Counted from the first letter of the stretch, positions 25,248 to 34,082 are shown. The stretch is DNA of 64,000 bases from Streptomyces sp. ISL-100 (GCF_018614615.1 NZ_JAGGOK010000056.1:124001-188000), one strand, 5' to 3'. A program made the numbers and translations. The notes: a model not told the origin generated them from the letters alone.

Positions 25248-26675
25248 GTGAGCAGCAACAACGGTGACGTCCGGCTCTGGGGCGGCCGTTTCGCCGACGG
25301 ACCGGCCGAGGCCCTGGCCAAGCTGTCCGCGTCCGTCCACTTCGACTGGCGTCTCGCGCCGTACGACATCGCCGGTTCGCGCGCCCACGCGCGCGTGCTC
25401 CACAAGGCGGGGCTGCTCACCCAGGACGAGCTGGAGCGCATGCACGCCGGTCTCGACCAGCTGGAAGCCGACGTCGCGGAGGGCTCTTTCGTCGGCACCA
25501 TCGCCGACGAGGACGTCCACACCGCCCTGGAGCGCGGCCTCCTGGAGCGCCTCGGCGCCGACCTCGGCGGCAAGCTGCGCGCGGGCCGCTCCCGCAACGA
25601 CCAGGTCGCCACGCTCTTCCGGATGTACCTGCGCGACCACGCCCGCATCATCGGCGGCCTGATCGCCGAGCTCCAGGACGCGCTGGTCGGCCTCGCCGAG
25701 GCGCACCCGGACGTCGCCATGCCGGGCCGTACGCACCTCCAGCACGCCCAGCCGGTCCTGTTCGCCCACCACGTCCTGGCCCACGTCCAGTCCCTTTCCC
25801 GGGACGCCGAGCGGCTGCGCCAGTGGGACGAGCGTACGGCCGTATCGCCGTACGGATCCGGCGCCCTGGCGGGGTCTTCCCTCGGCCTGGACCCGGAGGC
25901 GGTCGCCGCCGACCTCGGATTCGAGCACGGCTCCTCGGGCAACTCCATCGACGGCACGGCGTCGCGCGACTTCGTGGCCGAGTTCGCCTTCATCACCGCG
26001 ATGATCGGCGTCAATCTCTCCCGGATCGCGGAAGAGATCATCATCTGGAACACGAAGGAGTTCTCCTTCGTCACCCTCCACGACGCCTTCTCCACCGGCT
26101 CGTCGATCATGCCGCAGAAGAAGAACCCGGACATCGCCGAGCTCGCGCGCGGCAAGTCCGGCCGCCTCATCGGCAACCTCACCGGCCTGATGGCGACCCT
26201 GAAGGCGCTGCCGCTCGCGTACAACCGCGACCTCCAGGAGGACAAGGAGCCGGTCTTCGACTCCTGCGACACGCTCGAAGTCCTGCTGCCCGCCTTCACC
26301 GGCATGATGGCCACGCTCACCGTCAACCGCGAGCGCATGGAGGAGCTGGCGCCGGCCGGCTTCTCGCTCGCCACCGACATCGCGGAGTGGCTGGTCCGTC
26401 AGGGCGTGCCGTTCCGGGTCGCGCACGAGGTCGCCGGTGAGTGCGTCAAGGAGTGCGAGCAGCACGGGATCGAGCTCGACCAGCTCACCGACGAGCAGTT
26501 CGCCAGGATCTCCCCGCACCTCACCCCCGAGGTGCGTACGGTCCTGAACGTCGCCGGGGCTCTCGCCTCCCGCAACGGACGCGGCGGCACCGCGCCTTCG
26601 GTGGTCGCGGTCCAGCTCGCCGAGGTGAAGGCCGACTTGGCGACCCAGCACGCCTGGGCCACCGCCAAGAACTGA
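25248..26675 (+). CDS. argH: Argininosuccinate lyase
   Basis: 475 residues. Splits argininosuccinate to arginine and fumarate, the last step of the pathway. It is a homotetrameric fumarase/aspartase-superfamily enzyme with GSSIMPQKKNPD holding the catalytic Ser285/Ser286 loop, plus HxxxR-like AGRSRNDQ and GRTHLQHAQP blocks. GTG 25248 has TTGAGGAG upstream. Translation begins MSSNNGDVRLWGGRF, the usual N-terminus in Streptomyces. Confidence 0.97.
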   Translation: MSSNNGDVRLWGGRFADGPAEALAKLSASVHFDWRLAPYDIAGSRAHARVLHKAGLLTQDELERMHAGLDQLEADVAEGSFVGTIADEDVHTALERGLLERLGADLGGKLRAGRSRNDQVATLFRMYLRDHARIIGGLIAELQDALVGLAEAHPDVAMPGRTHLQHAQPVLFAHHVLAHVQSLSRDAERLRQWDERTAVSPYGSGALAGSSLGLDPEAVAADLGFEHGSSGNSIDGTASRDFVAEFAFITAMIGVNLSRIAEEIIIWNTKEFSFVTLHDAFSTGSSIMPQKKNPDIAELARGKSGRLIGNLTGLMATLKALPLAYNRDLQEDKEPVFDSCDTLEVLLPAFTGMMATLTVNRERMEELAPAGFSLATDIAEWLVRQGVPFRVAHEVAGECVKECEQHGIELDQLTDEQFARISPHLTPEVRTVLNVAGALASRNGRGGTAPSVVAVQLAEVKADLATQHAWATAKN

Positions 26676-26685
26676 ACCGCGCGGT

Positions 26686-26721
26686 CCGGTTGAGTACGGT
26701 AGTGAGGGACCGTACTCGACC
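26686..26721. promoter_or_regulatory. Long inverted repeat between argH and the aldo/keto reductase
   Basis: CGGTTGAGTACGGT (26686-26699) and ACCGTACTCGACCG (26708-26721) form a 14-bp stem with one G-T pair over an 8-nt loop. It lies 11 nt after the argH stop and 22 nt before the next start. It may terminate argH or be an operator for the reductase gene; both fit. Confidence 0.5.
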
Positions 26722-26742
26722 GAACACGCGCGGAGGCCCACG

Positions 26743-27714
26743 ATGCCCTTTGCCCGTCTGGCGACGGCGACCACTGCCACCGCCCACATCGGACTTGGCC
26801 TCGCGGCCGTCGGCCGTCCGGGGTACATCACGCCCGACCGGGACTGTGATCTGCCTGCCGGCCGCACCCCCGACGCCCTGCGCGAGCGCGCCCACGAACT
26901 GCTGGACGCCGCCTACGCGCAGGGCGTGCGCTATCTGGACGTCGCACGCTCGTACGGCCGGGCGGAGGAATTCCTCGCGGAGTGGCTGCGCGCCAGGCCC
27001 GACGTGCAGGACGTGGTGATCGGCAGCAAGTGGGGCTACACGTACACCGCCGACTGGCGTACCGACGCCGAGGTCCACGAGGTCAAGGACCACAGCGTGG
27101 CGGCCTTCGAACGGCAGTACGCCGAGGCCGCCGCCCTGTTGGGCGACCGCCTCGACCTCTACCAGATCCACTCCGTCACGCCCGACAGCCCGGCGCTGAC
27201 CGACCCCGCGCTCCACGCCCGTCTGGCGGAGCTGGCCGCCAACGGTGTCACCGTCGGCATTTCCACCAGCGGCCCCGCCCAGGCGGAGGCCATCCGGGCG
27301 GCGCTCGCCGTCACGGTGGACGGCAAGCCGCTGTTCCGTACGGTCCAGGCGACGTACAACCTGCTGGAGACCTCGGCGGCGGCAGCGCTGGCCGAGGCGC
27401 ACGACGCGGGCCTGACCGTGATCGTGAAAGAGGCCCTGGCCAACGGCAGGCTCGCCGGGCCGGGCGCGCCGCCCGCGCTGCGGGCCGTCGCCGGCGAAAC
27501 GGAAGCCACCTGCGACGCCGTCGCCATCGCGGCGATCCTCCGGCTGCCGTGGGCCGGCGTCGTCCTTTCGGGCGCGGCCACAGCGGTCCAGCTTGCGTCG
27601 AATCTGCACGCCCCGGTGGTCGACCTCGACGAGGGGCATCTGACCCGGTTGGGGGAGCTGGTGGAGGAGCCGGCGACGTACTGGAAGCACCGCTCGGAAC
27701 TGCCCTGGAGCTGA
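26743..27714 (+). CDS. Aldo/keto reductase
   Basis: 323 residues of a TIM-barrel NADPH-dependent oxidoreductase. The family signs are ARGVRYLDVARSYGRAEEFLAEWL, an early Asp/Tyr pair, GSKWGYTYTADW (catalytic Lys) and QIHSVTPDSP (catalytic His). It resembles the YajO/Tas-like or D-threo-aldose dehydrogenase subgroup; the substrate is unknown. The start ATG 26743 has GGAGG 7 nt before. The upstream inverted repeat at 26686-26721 may bind a regulator. Confidence 0.85.
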   Translation: MPFARLATATTATAHIGLGLAAVGRPGYITPDRDCDLPAGRTPDALRERAHELLDAAYAQGVRYLDVARSYGRAEEFLAEWLRARPDVQDVVIGSKWGYTYTADWRTDAEVHEVKDHSVAAFERQYAEAAALLGDRLDLYQIHSVTPDSPALTDPALHARLAELAANGVTVGISTSGPAQAEAIRAALAVTVDGKPLFRTVQATYNLLETSAAAALAEAHDAGLTVIVKEALANGRLAGPGAPPALRAVAGETEATCDAVAIAAILRLPWAGVVLSGAATAVQLASNLHAPVVDLDEGHLTRLGELVEEPATYWKHRSELPWS

Positions 27715-27833
27715 CTCGCCCTTAGGCCAAAATAGAACACATTGCTACAATACGCTCATAATTGGTCACCCTCTGTTTCGCTGTCGCCGGGCAGCCGATC
27801 GGCGCCCTCTTGCACGAAGGAGACAGAAACAGA

Positions 27834-28391
27834 ATGAAGATCACGAGCGGCATTCTGAAGCGCGTCGCTGTCCCGGCTGCCGTCATGGGTATGGCACTGC
27901 CCCTGGCTCTCGCCGGGTCGGCTGCCGCCCAGCAGCCGGGTCCCGCCTCCACCGTCACCCGCGCCTTCGGGCAGGTCTCGTACACCGCGTACAGCGGTGA
28001 GGACAACAAGCTCACCGTCACTGCCGAGACGGACGCCAACAACAACACGGTCCTGGTGGTCACGGACCTCGAGGGCATCGGCGCCGGTCCGGGCTGTCAG
28101 CAGGCGAGCCCCAATGCCGCCGTGTGTGGCCTGGCCGGCTCTGTCACGCGGATCAGCGCCCGGCTGGGCGACGGCATGGACACCGCGTACATCGCGGTGG
28201 ACATCGCCAGCTCGGTCGACGCCGGCGCCGGTGCCGACATCGTGGAGACCTCTGGCGGAAACGACACGATCAACCTCCGGGACGGTGTGAGCAACAATGA
28301 CTCCGCGAGCTGCGGCGGGGGAACGGACGCGGCCTCCGGCAACATCGGCGACCGCATCTCCACCAACTGTGAGCGCCGGGCCACCTACTAG
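27834..28391 (+). CDS. Secreted protein with RTX-like repeats
   Basis: 185 residues. Signal peptide 1-33 (MKITSGILKRVAVP..., cleavage after SAAAQ region). The mature part has strands and the segment AGADIVETSGGNDTINLRDG, which resembles the GGxGxDx(L/I)x calcium-binding nonapeptides. The paired cysteines in CQQASPNAAVC and in SCGGGTDAAS...NCE suggest disulfides outside the cell. No enzyme motif is present. Function unknown; possibly a calcium-stabilised secreted or cell-wall protein. AAGGAG lies about 12 nt before ATG 27834. The hairpin at 28419-28463 ends the transcript. Confidence 0.7.
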   Translation: MKITSGILKRVAVPAAVMGMALPLALAGSAAAQQPGPASTVTRAFGQVSYTAYSGEDNKLTVTAETDANNNTVLVVTDLEGIGAGPGCQQASPNAAVCGLAGSVTRISARLGDGMDTAYIAVDIASSVDAGAGADIVETSGGNDTINLRDGVSNNDSASCGGGTDAASGNIGDRISTNCERRATY

Positions 28392-28418
28392 AACGTAGCG
28401 AGCGAGGCGTGAGGTGCT

Positions 28419-28463
28419 GCGACGCGCACGGGCCCCGGGAGGGGTGCCGGTCGTGCGCGTCGC
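28419..28463 (+). terminator. Hairpin terminator after the secreted protein gene
   Basis: GCGACGCGCACG (28419-28430) pairs perfectly with CGTGCGCGTCGC (28452-28463), 21-nt loop. It also marks the boundary to the TetR operator 8 bp on. Confidence 0.65.
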
Positions 28464-28471
28464 GAGCTTTC

Positions 28472-28509
28472 GAGACATAAATGTCTCATTCGGGTTATGG
28501 TTGTCTCAT
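28472..28509 (+). promoter_or_regulatory. TetR operator and leaderless promoter
   Basis: GAGACAT-aa-ATGTCTC (28472-28487) is a dyad with perfect 7-bp arms. A further TGTCTCAT half-site at 28502-28509 runs into the regulator's ATG at 28508, 20 bp from the matching half-site. TATGGT (28496-28501) is placed for a start at about 28508, giving a leaderless mRNA. The adjoining TetR-family gene product is the obvious ligand: autorepression plus control of the efflux gene. Confidence 0.65.
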
Positions 28510-29059
28510 GACTGTCGATCGCGAGCAGGTGCTCCGCACCGCGGCCGCCCTCCTCTCCCGCAAGGCGACCGCGACCATGGACGAGGTGGCCAAGGCGGCC
28601 GGCATCGGCCGGGCCACCCTGCACCGCCACTTCGCCGGGCGTGACGCCCTGGTCGAGGCGCTCGAAGAACTCGGCATCCGTGAGTTCGAGGCCGCGCTCG
28701 ACGCCGCCCGGCTCGATGAGGGACCCGCCGAGGAAGGCCTGCGCCGCCTCGTCGCCGAGATCGAGCCCGCCGCCGGTCTGCTCGCCTTCCTCGTCACCGA
28801 GAACCAGCTCTTCGAGGGTGCCCATGTCAACGAGGGATGGGGCCGTCTGGACGCGCGCGTCTCCGCGCATTTCCGGCGCGGACAGCAGCAGGGCGCGTTC
28901 AGGATCGACCTCACCCCGGCCTGGCTGACCGAGGCCCTGTACGGGCTCATCGGCACCGGCGCGTGGGCCGTCCAGGACGGCCGGGTCGCGGCCAAGGACT
29001 TCCAGTACATGATCGTCGAGTTGCTGCTCGGCGGAGCACGTCGGAACGTGGAGCAATGA
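28508..29059 (+). CDS. TetR-family transcriptional regulator
   Basis: 183 residues. The N-terminal helix-turn-helix is TMDEVAKAAGIGRATLHRHFAGRDALVEAL (about residues 22-51); the C-terminal domain (about 70-183) is helical and binds an unknown ligand. It is likely a repressor of the MFS efflux gene, which overlaps its stop by ATGA. ATG 28508 is used; an ATG at 28481 lies inside the operator and is unlikely. Confidence 0.9.
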   Translation: MTVDREQVLRTAAALLSRKATATMDEVAKAAGIGRATLHRHFAGRDALVEALEELGIREFEAALDAARLDEGPAEEGLRRLVAEIEPAAGLLAFLVTENQLFEGAHVNEGWGRLDARVSAHFRRGQQQGAFRIDLTPAWLTEALYGLIGTGAWAVQDGRVAAKDFQYMIVELLLGGARRNVEQ

Positions 29060-30606
29060 CCAGTAGCGGCCGGCACCAGATGGCGCGGAACGCCATCCAT
29101 CATCCCGGCCGCTGGCTCGCCCTCGGCGTCCTCGTCCTCGCTGTGCTGCTGGTCGCCGTCGACGCGACCGTACTCGGCCTGGCGACGCCCTTCCTCAGCG
29201 AGGACCTCCAGCCCTCCGGCACCCAGCTGCTGTGGATCGGCGACGTCTACTCGTTCGTCATCGCCGGCCTGCTCGTCTCGATGGGCAGCCTCGGCGACCG
29301 CATCGGCCGCAAGAAACTGCTGCTGACCGGCGCGGTCGCGTTCGGCGCGGTCTCCGTGCTCAACGCCTACGCGACCAGCCCCGAGATGATGATCCTCGCC
29401 CGCGCGCTGCTCGGTGTGGCCGGTGCGACGCTGATGCCCTCCACGCTCGCGCTGATCCGCAACATCTTCCACGACGCGGAGGAACGCAGCTTCGCCATCG
29501 GCATCTGGGGCGCCGCGGCCTCGGCGGGCGCGGCCGTCGGCCCGGTCGTCGGCGGCTTTCTCCTGGAGAACTTCTGGTGGGGCTCGGTCTTCCTCATCAA
29601 CGTGCCCGTGATGCTGATCCTGGTCCTCGTCGGCATCAAGCTGCTGCCCGAGTCGAAGGACCCGTCGCCGGGCCCGTGGGACCTGCTCAGCGTCGGGCTT
29701 TCGCTGGTCGGCATCGTGTGTGTCGTGTACGCCGTCAAGGAGGCGGCGGCGCACGGTTTCCGCTGGGACATCGGGCTCACGGCGGCGGTCGGTGTGGCGG
29801 GGCTCTTCTGGTTCGTACGGCGCCAGCTCACGCTTCCGTCGCCGCTGCTGGACATGCGCCTGTTCCACCACCGCGGGTTCTCCGGCGCGGTCCTCGCCGA
29901 CCTGCTGACCATCCTGGGCCTGTCGGGCCTGGTCTTCTTCCTCTCGCAATTCCTGCAACTCGTCCAGGGGCGCACACCCCTGGAGTCGGGCCTCATCGAA
30001 TTGCCCGCCGCGGCCGGTGCGGTGGCCGCCGGTCTGGCGGCCGGCTGGGTGGCGCGCAGGCTCTCGGTCCGCATCGCGGTGACCGGTGGCCTGATGGCGC
30101 TCGGGCTCGGTCTCCTGACCTGCACCATCGTCACGGCGGACACCGGCGTGACCATGCTGGTCGCGGCCATGATCGTCGGCGGCATCGGGGCGGGCCTGGC
30201 CTTCACCGTGACGGCGGACGTCATCCTGTCCAGCGTTCCCAAGGAGCAGGCCGGAGCCGCGTCGGCCGTATCCGAGACGGCGTACGAACTGGGCGCGGCG
30301 CTCGGCATCGCCCTGCTCGGCTCGATCGTGACCGGCATCTACCGCGGTTTCGAGGTGCCCTCGGGCACCCCCGCCGAGGTGGCGGACGCGGCGCACGATT
30401 CGCTCGGCGGAGCCGTGGAGTCGGCGGCGGCGCTCCCGGCCGACCGGGCCGCCGCGCTGATCTCCGCCGCGCAGGACGCCTTCACCGACGGCTTCCAGGC
30501 GGCGGCGTGGGTTGGCTCGGTGGTGCTGTTCGCGACGGCGGTCGCCGCGTGGTTCATGCTGCGGGGCCAGAAGCTGGCGGTGGGAATCGTCGCGGACCTG
30601 GACTGA
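29056..30606 (+). CDS. MFS drug efflux transporter, 14-TM (EmrB/QacA type)
   Basis: 516 residues with about fourteen membrane helices. DVYSFVIAGLLVSMGSLGDRIGRKKLLL is the MFS motif A region, AVDATVLGLATPFL is motif D1 (the DHA2-type signature in helix 1), and GAAVGPVVGGFLL is motif C. Such proteins export drugs or dyes using the proton gradient. It is co-transcribed with the TetR gene through the ATGA overlap, so induction by a TetR ligand that is also a substrate is likely. Confidence 0.9.
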   Translation: MTSSGRHQMARNAIHHPGRWLALGVLVLAVLLVAVDATVLGLATPFLSEDLQPSGTQLLWIGDVYSFVIAGLLVSMGSLGDRIGRKKLLLTGAVAFGAVSVLNAYATSPEMMILARALLGVAGATLMPSTLALIRNIFHDAEERSFAIGIWGAAASAGAAVGPVVGGFLLENFWWGSVFLINVPVMLILVLVGIKLLPESKDPSPGPWDLLSVGLSLVGIVCVVYAVKEAAAHGFRWDIGLTAAVGVAGLFWFVRRQLTLPSPLLDMRLFHHRGFSGAVLADLLTILGLSGLVFFLSQFLQLVQGRTPLESGLIELPAAAGAVAAGLAAGWVARRLSVRIAVTGGLMALGLGLLTCTIVTADTGVTMLVAAMIVGGIGAGLAFTVTADVILSSVPKEQAGAASAVSETAYELGAALGIALLGSIVTGIYRGFEVPSGTPAEVADAAHDSLGGAVESAAALPADRAAALISAAQDAFTDGFQAAAWVGSVVLFATAVAAWFMLRGQKLAVGIVADLD

Positions 30607-30622
30607 GGGACGGACGTCGCAG

Positions 30623-30672
30623 GTACGACGAAGGGGCCGCGCCACTGATGCGGCGCAGCCCCTGAGTCGTAC
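30623..30672. terminator. Bidirectional hairpin
   Basis: A long imperfect stem: GTACGAC (30623-30629) pairs with GTCGTAC (30666-30672), with GGGGC-GCGCC / GGCGC-GCCCC inside. It lies between the convergent MFS and acyltransferase genes and can end both. Confidence 0.7.
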
Positions 30673-30684
30673 GTACGGGCAGCC

Positions 30685-31356
30685 TCAGGCAGCCTTCGCC
30701 TTGGTGGCGTACATGTCGACGTACTCCTGACCGGAAAGCCGCATGACCTCGGCCATCACCGAGTCCGTCACCGCGCGCAGCACATAGCGGTCGCGGTCCA
30801 TGCCCTCGTACCTCGAGAACTCCATCGGCTCACCGAAGCGCACCGTCACCTTGCCGGGGCGCGGGAGGCCCGCGCCGCCCGGCTGGAGCTTGTCCGTACC
30901 GATCATCGCGAACGGCACCACCGGCGCGCCGGTCATCAGCGTGAGGCGGGCGATGCCCGTACGGCCGCGGTAGAGGCGGCCGTCGGGGGAGCGGGTGCCC
31001 TCCGGGTAGATCGAGAAGATCTTGCCCTCTTCGAGGACCCGGCGGCCGGTCATCAGCGCCGCGACACCGCCGCGGCCACCGTCCCGGTCCACGGGGATCA
31101 TGCCGCAGCTGGTGAAGAACCAGGCCATCAGCCGGCCCTTGAGCCCCTTGCCGGTGACGTACTCGTCCTTGCCGATGTAGTAGACCTGCCGGTCGCAGCA
31201 GATCGGCATGATCATCGAGTCGATGAACGTCAGATGGTTGCCCGCCAGGATGACCGGACCGGTCCCGGGAATGTTCTGGGCGCCCTCCACCTGTGGGCGG
31301 AACATCAGGCGCAGGATCGGTCCGAGCACTGCCTTGATGAGCGCGAGACGGGACAA
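30685..31356 (-). CDS. 1-acyl-sn-glycerol-3-phosphate acyltransferase (PlsC family)
   Basis: 223 residues. It transfers an acyl chain to lysophosphatidic acid, forming phosphatidic acid at the membrane. NHLTFIDS is the HX4D catalytic motif (about residues 41-48) and FSIYPEGTRS is the glycerophosphate-binding motif. The start is TTG 31356, preceded by GGAGGAACCG; the weak start codon may limit expression. Streptomyces has several PlsC paralogues, so the acceptor is not certain. Monocistronic. Confidence 0.88.
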   Translation of the reverse strand: MSRLALIKAVLGPILRLMFRPQVEGAQNIPGTGPVILAGNHLTFIDSMIMPICCDRQVYYIGKDEYVTGKGLKGRLMAWFFTSCGMIPVDRDGGRGGVAALMTGRRVLEEGKIFSIYPEGTRSPDGRLYRGRTGIARLTLMTGAPVVPFAMIGTDKLQPGGAGLPRPGKVTVRFGEPMEFSRYEGMDRDRYVLRAVTDSVMAEVMRLSGQEYVDMYATKAKAA

Positions 31357-31531
31357 CGGTTCCTCCGGTGTCGTGGCCGGGTCGGGCTGGCGGCCTGTTC
31401 TGGATGAAGTCTGTGCAGGTGAGGACGATACTCGCGGTGTCCGCCCGACCGCACATCGGGTTCATCACTTCGATACGCAGTGTTGACGTGTGTTTCCACT
31501 GCGTTCCGTCCACGGCCTCGTCTGCGTAAGA

Positions 31532-31545
31532 CGTAGGCGCCTACG
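31532..31545. promoter_or_regulatory. Perfect 14-bp palindrome upstream of the glycerophosphodiesterase
   Basis: CGTAGGCGCCTACG is self-complementary, 49 bp before the ATG at 31595. TTGACG (31485-31490) upstream may be a -35. The size fits an operator for a dimeric regulator. The remaining 31357-31594 gap shows nothing else clear. Confidence 0.4.
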
Positions 31546-31594
31546 ATCGGGCCCTTCATTCTTGGCAGGTGCGGGACATGACAGAGGAGCGTTC

Positions 31595-32737
31595 ATGACA
31601 CAGGGCGGACAGCGAAACCCCGGGCGGCGCACGGTTCTTGGCGCGGCCGTACTCGGGGCGGGCGGAGTCACCCTCGGCCTGCCGGGTACGGCGAGCGCCG
31701 CCGAGGACTCGTCGTCGTACCGTGATCTTCCCGTACCCACCGTCGTGGCGCACCGCGGAGCCAGTGGTTACCGTCCCGAACACACGATCGGGTCGTACCA
31801 GCTCGCCCTCGACATGGGCGCGCACGTCATCGAGCAGGACCTCGTCCCCACCAAGGACGGGCACCTGGTCTGCCGCCACGAGAACGACATCACGGGGACC
31901 ACGGACGTCGCGGCGCACCCCGAGTTCGCGTCCCGCAGGACGACGAAGTCCGTCGACGGCGTCTCCCTCACCGGCTGGTTCACCGAGGACTTCACGCTCG
32001 CCGAGCTCAAGACGCTGCGCGCCAAGGAGCGCATCCCCGGCACCCGGCAGGAGAACACCCTCTACGACGGCCGCTGGACGATTCCCACCTTCGAAGAGGT
32101 ACTGCGCTGGGCCGAGCAGGAGGGACGGGCCCGCGGCCGGCGGGTCTGGCTCCACATCGAGACGAAGCACCCCACGTACTTCCGCGGCCTCGGCCTCGGC
32201 CTGGAAGAGCCGCTGGCCAAGCTGCTGCGCAAGTACGGCCGGCACAAGAAGAACTCGCCGAACTTCCTCCAGTCGTTCGAACCCAGCAGCATGCAGCGCC
32301 TCGCCGAGCTCGTCGCGGCGCCCCGCGTCGTCCTGCTGTCCGGGGCCGGCACCCGGCCCTGGGACTTCGAGGTGGCGGGCGACCCGCGCAAGGTCGCCGA
32401 CCTGGTCAAGCCCGAGGGCCTGAAGTGGATCGCCGGCTTCGCCCAGGGGCTCGGCCCCACCCTCGACCTGATCATTCCCAAGGACGCGGCGGGCAAGCTG
32501 GGCACGCCGACGACGCTGGTACGGGACGCGCACGCGCAGGGCCTGATCCTGCACCCGTACACGATGCGCAACGAGAACACCTTCCTGCCCGCGGACTTCA
32601 GGCGCGGCACCGACCCGGCGGCGTACGGAGACGCTTTCGGGGCCTTCAAGGTGTACTTCGAGCAGGGCATCGACGGGATCTTCTCCGACAACCCGGACAC
32701 GGCGCTGCTGGCGGCGGCGGACTTCACGAGCCGTTGA
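31595..32737 (+). CDS. Tat-secreted glycerophosphodiester phosphodiesterase
   Basis: 380 residues. Signal region NPGRRTVLGAAVLGAGG...ASAAE is a twin-arginine leader. The mature GDPD barrel starts VVAHRGASGYRPEHTIGSY (catalytic His, Glu), with EQDLVPTKDGHLVCRHE binding Ca and H-E catalysis, and ends IDGIFSDNPDTAL. It frees glycerol-3-phosphate from extracellular glycerophosphodiesters, often for phosphate or carbon scavenging. GAGGAG lies 5-6 nt before ATG 31595. The palindrome at 31532-31545 may be its operator. Confidence 0.93.
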   Translation: MTQGGQRNPGRRTVLGAAVLGAGGVTLGLPGTASAAEDSSSYRDLPVPTVVAHRGASGYRPEHTIGSYQLALDMGAHVIEQDLVPTKDGHLVCRHENDITGTTDVAAHPEFASRRTTKSVDGVSLTGWFTEDFTLAELKTLRAKERIPGTRQENTLYDGRWTIPTFEEVLRWAEQEGRARGRRVWLHIETKHPTYFRGLGLGLEEPLAKLLRKYGRHKKNSPNFLQSFEPSSMQRLAELVAAPRVVLLSGAGTRPWDFEVAGDPRKVADLVKPEGLKWIAGFAQGLGPTLDLIIPKDAAGKLGTPTTLVRDAHAQGLILHPYTMRNENTFLPADFRRGTDPAAYGDAFGAFKVYFEQGIDGIFSDNPDTALLAAADFTSR

Positions 32738-32829
32738 CCATTGGGCGCTGGACAGGGCCGGTTTCCACGGACGGGTGACTGTGGCGCCGCGCGGCAACCG
32801 CCGGCCGCCGGCGCCACGTCCCGCCTGGC

Positions 32830-33384
32830 ATGACCTTCACCGTGCCCGCCGCCCCGCCCACGGCCGCGTCGTCCGCCCTGTTCAGTACGCTGCGCCCCCT
32901 GCTCGCCGCCGAAGCCGTGGCCGAGGCCGCGGGCGGGGGAGTCGAGCCCGGCGACCTCGAACAGGCCGTATGGCTACGCCTTCTTGAGCTCCTCGACGGG
33001 TCGGGCCCGCCGTCCGACCCGGCGGGCTGGCTGCTGCACGCCGTACGGGCCGAGGCGAGCCTGGCCCGCCGTGCGACACGGCGCGAACTGCCGCATCCCG
33101 CTCCGCCGGCCGAGACGACGGACACCGCCTGCCCGGAACGCGCCGCCCTGAGCGCCGAGCGGCGGCGCGTGCTGCGTGCGGCGGTGCGCAGGCTGCCCGG
33201 CAGGTGTCCACGGCTGCTGGCCGCGATGCTGTCGCCGGACGATCCCACGTACCGGGAAATCGCAGGGGAGTTGGGAATGTCACAAGGCAGTTTGGGGCCC
33301 ATGCGTTCCCGTTGCCTGGGATGCCTGCGCAGAATGCTGGCGGCGGAGGTTGCAGCTCCTGGGCAAAGGGGAATGGAGCGATAA
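32830..33384 (+). CDS. Sigma-70-family-like factor (ECF type, degenerate region 2)
   Basis: 184 residues. The C-terminal part (about 125-175) is a sigma region-4 helix-turn-helix: RRLPGRCPRLLAAML...DPTYREIAGELGMSQGSLGPMRSRCLGCLRRML. The N-terminal half (DLEQAVWLRLLELL... DPAGWLLHAVRAEASLARRATR) is a weak match to region 2. Whether it can bind core polymerase and a -10 element is not clear. The following GNAT gene begins 37 bp on. No anti-sigma gene is adjacent, which is unusual for ECF factors. Confidence 0.75.
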   Translation: MTFTVPAAPPTAASSALFSTLRPLLAAEAVAEAAGGGVEPGDLEQAVWLRLLELLDGSGPPSDPAGWLLHAVRAEASLARRATRRELPHPAPPAETTDTACPERAALSAERRRVLRAAVRRLPGRCPRLLAAMLSPDDPTYREIAGELGMSQGSLGPMRSRCLGCLRRMLAAEVAAPGQRGMER

Positions 33385-33421
33385 GCAACCGGCGTATCAG
33401 GCGAGCGGGAGGCATGCACAC

Positions 33422-33928
33422 ATGGGCATGAGCGTGACCATCTCAGCGGCAACGGCGCAGGATGCCGAGCAGATCCTGAAGTTGCAGTACCTGTGCTATC
33501 AGAGCGAGGCCGAGCTCTACGGCGACTACAGCATCGAGCCGCTCACCCAGACCCTCGACGACCTGCTGGCCGAACTCGCGCGCAGCCACGCGCTGGTGGC
33601 GCGGCTCGGGGACGAGGTGGTCGCGTCGGTGCGCGCGGCGGTCGACGAGGCGGGGACGGCGAGGATCGCCAAGCTCATCGTGCACCCCCGGATGCAGCGG
33701 CACGGGCTCGGCGGGCGGCTGCTCGACGCGATCGAGGAGTACTTCGCGGGGGAGCCGGCGGCGAAGCGCTTCCAGCTCTTCACGGGGCACCGGAGCGAGG
33801 GCAATCTGCGGCTCTACCGCAGCCACGGTTACGCCCCGGTCGCCACGGAGCAGATCGCCCCCGGCTTCGCCCTGGTCACCCTCCAGAAGGAGACGGTGGC
33901 GGCGGAGGCGTACGCGGCGAGCGCGTAG
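33422..33928 (+). CDS. GNAT acetyltransferase
   Basis: 168 residues. Acetyl-CoA fold: VTISAATAQDAEQILKLQYLCY at the start, then AKLIVHPRMQRHGLGGRLLDAIEEY (the Q/R-x-x-G-x-G/A motif) and a C-terminal NLRLYRSHGY. The substrate is unknown. ATG 33422 fits GGGAGG nine nt upstream; the second ATG at 33428 is possible. Probably transcribed with the sigma-like gene. Confidence 0.85.
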   Translation: MGMSVTISAATAQDAEQILKLQYLCYQSEAELYGDYSIEPLTQTLDDLLAELARSHALVARLGDEVVASVRAAVDEAGTARIAKLIVHPRMQRHGLGGRLLDAIEEYFAGEPAAKRFQLFTGHRSEGNLRLYRSHGYAPVATEQIAPGFALVTLQKETVAAEAYAASA

Positions 33929-33960
33929 GCCGACGCCCCCGGACGCCCTGCGGGGGCGTG

Positions 33961-34058
33961 TCCTCAAGCGCCGCACGGGCTGGAAATCCAGCCCCTCCGG
34001 CGTTTGAGGAGCGGGGTCTGGGGCGGAGCTCCAATCGGGAAGGGGCGGGGTGGGGAAA
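33961..34058. repeat. Interspersed repeat, copy 2 (convergent-gene terminator)
   Basis: CCTCAAGCGCCGCACGGGCTGG (degenerate) and CCAGCCCCTCCGGCGTTTGAGG are head-to-head, separated by AAAT, forming a long imperfect hairpin (33962-34009). The outer GGTCTGGGGCGGAGC and GGGAAGGGGCGGGGTGGGG flank belongs to the same family. It lies between convergent genes. Confidence 0.8.
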
Positions 34059-34082
34059 GCCCGCCGCAGGCGCACGCACGCC

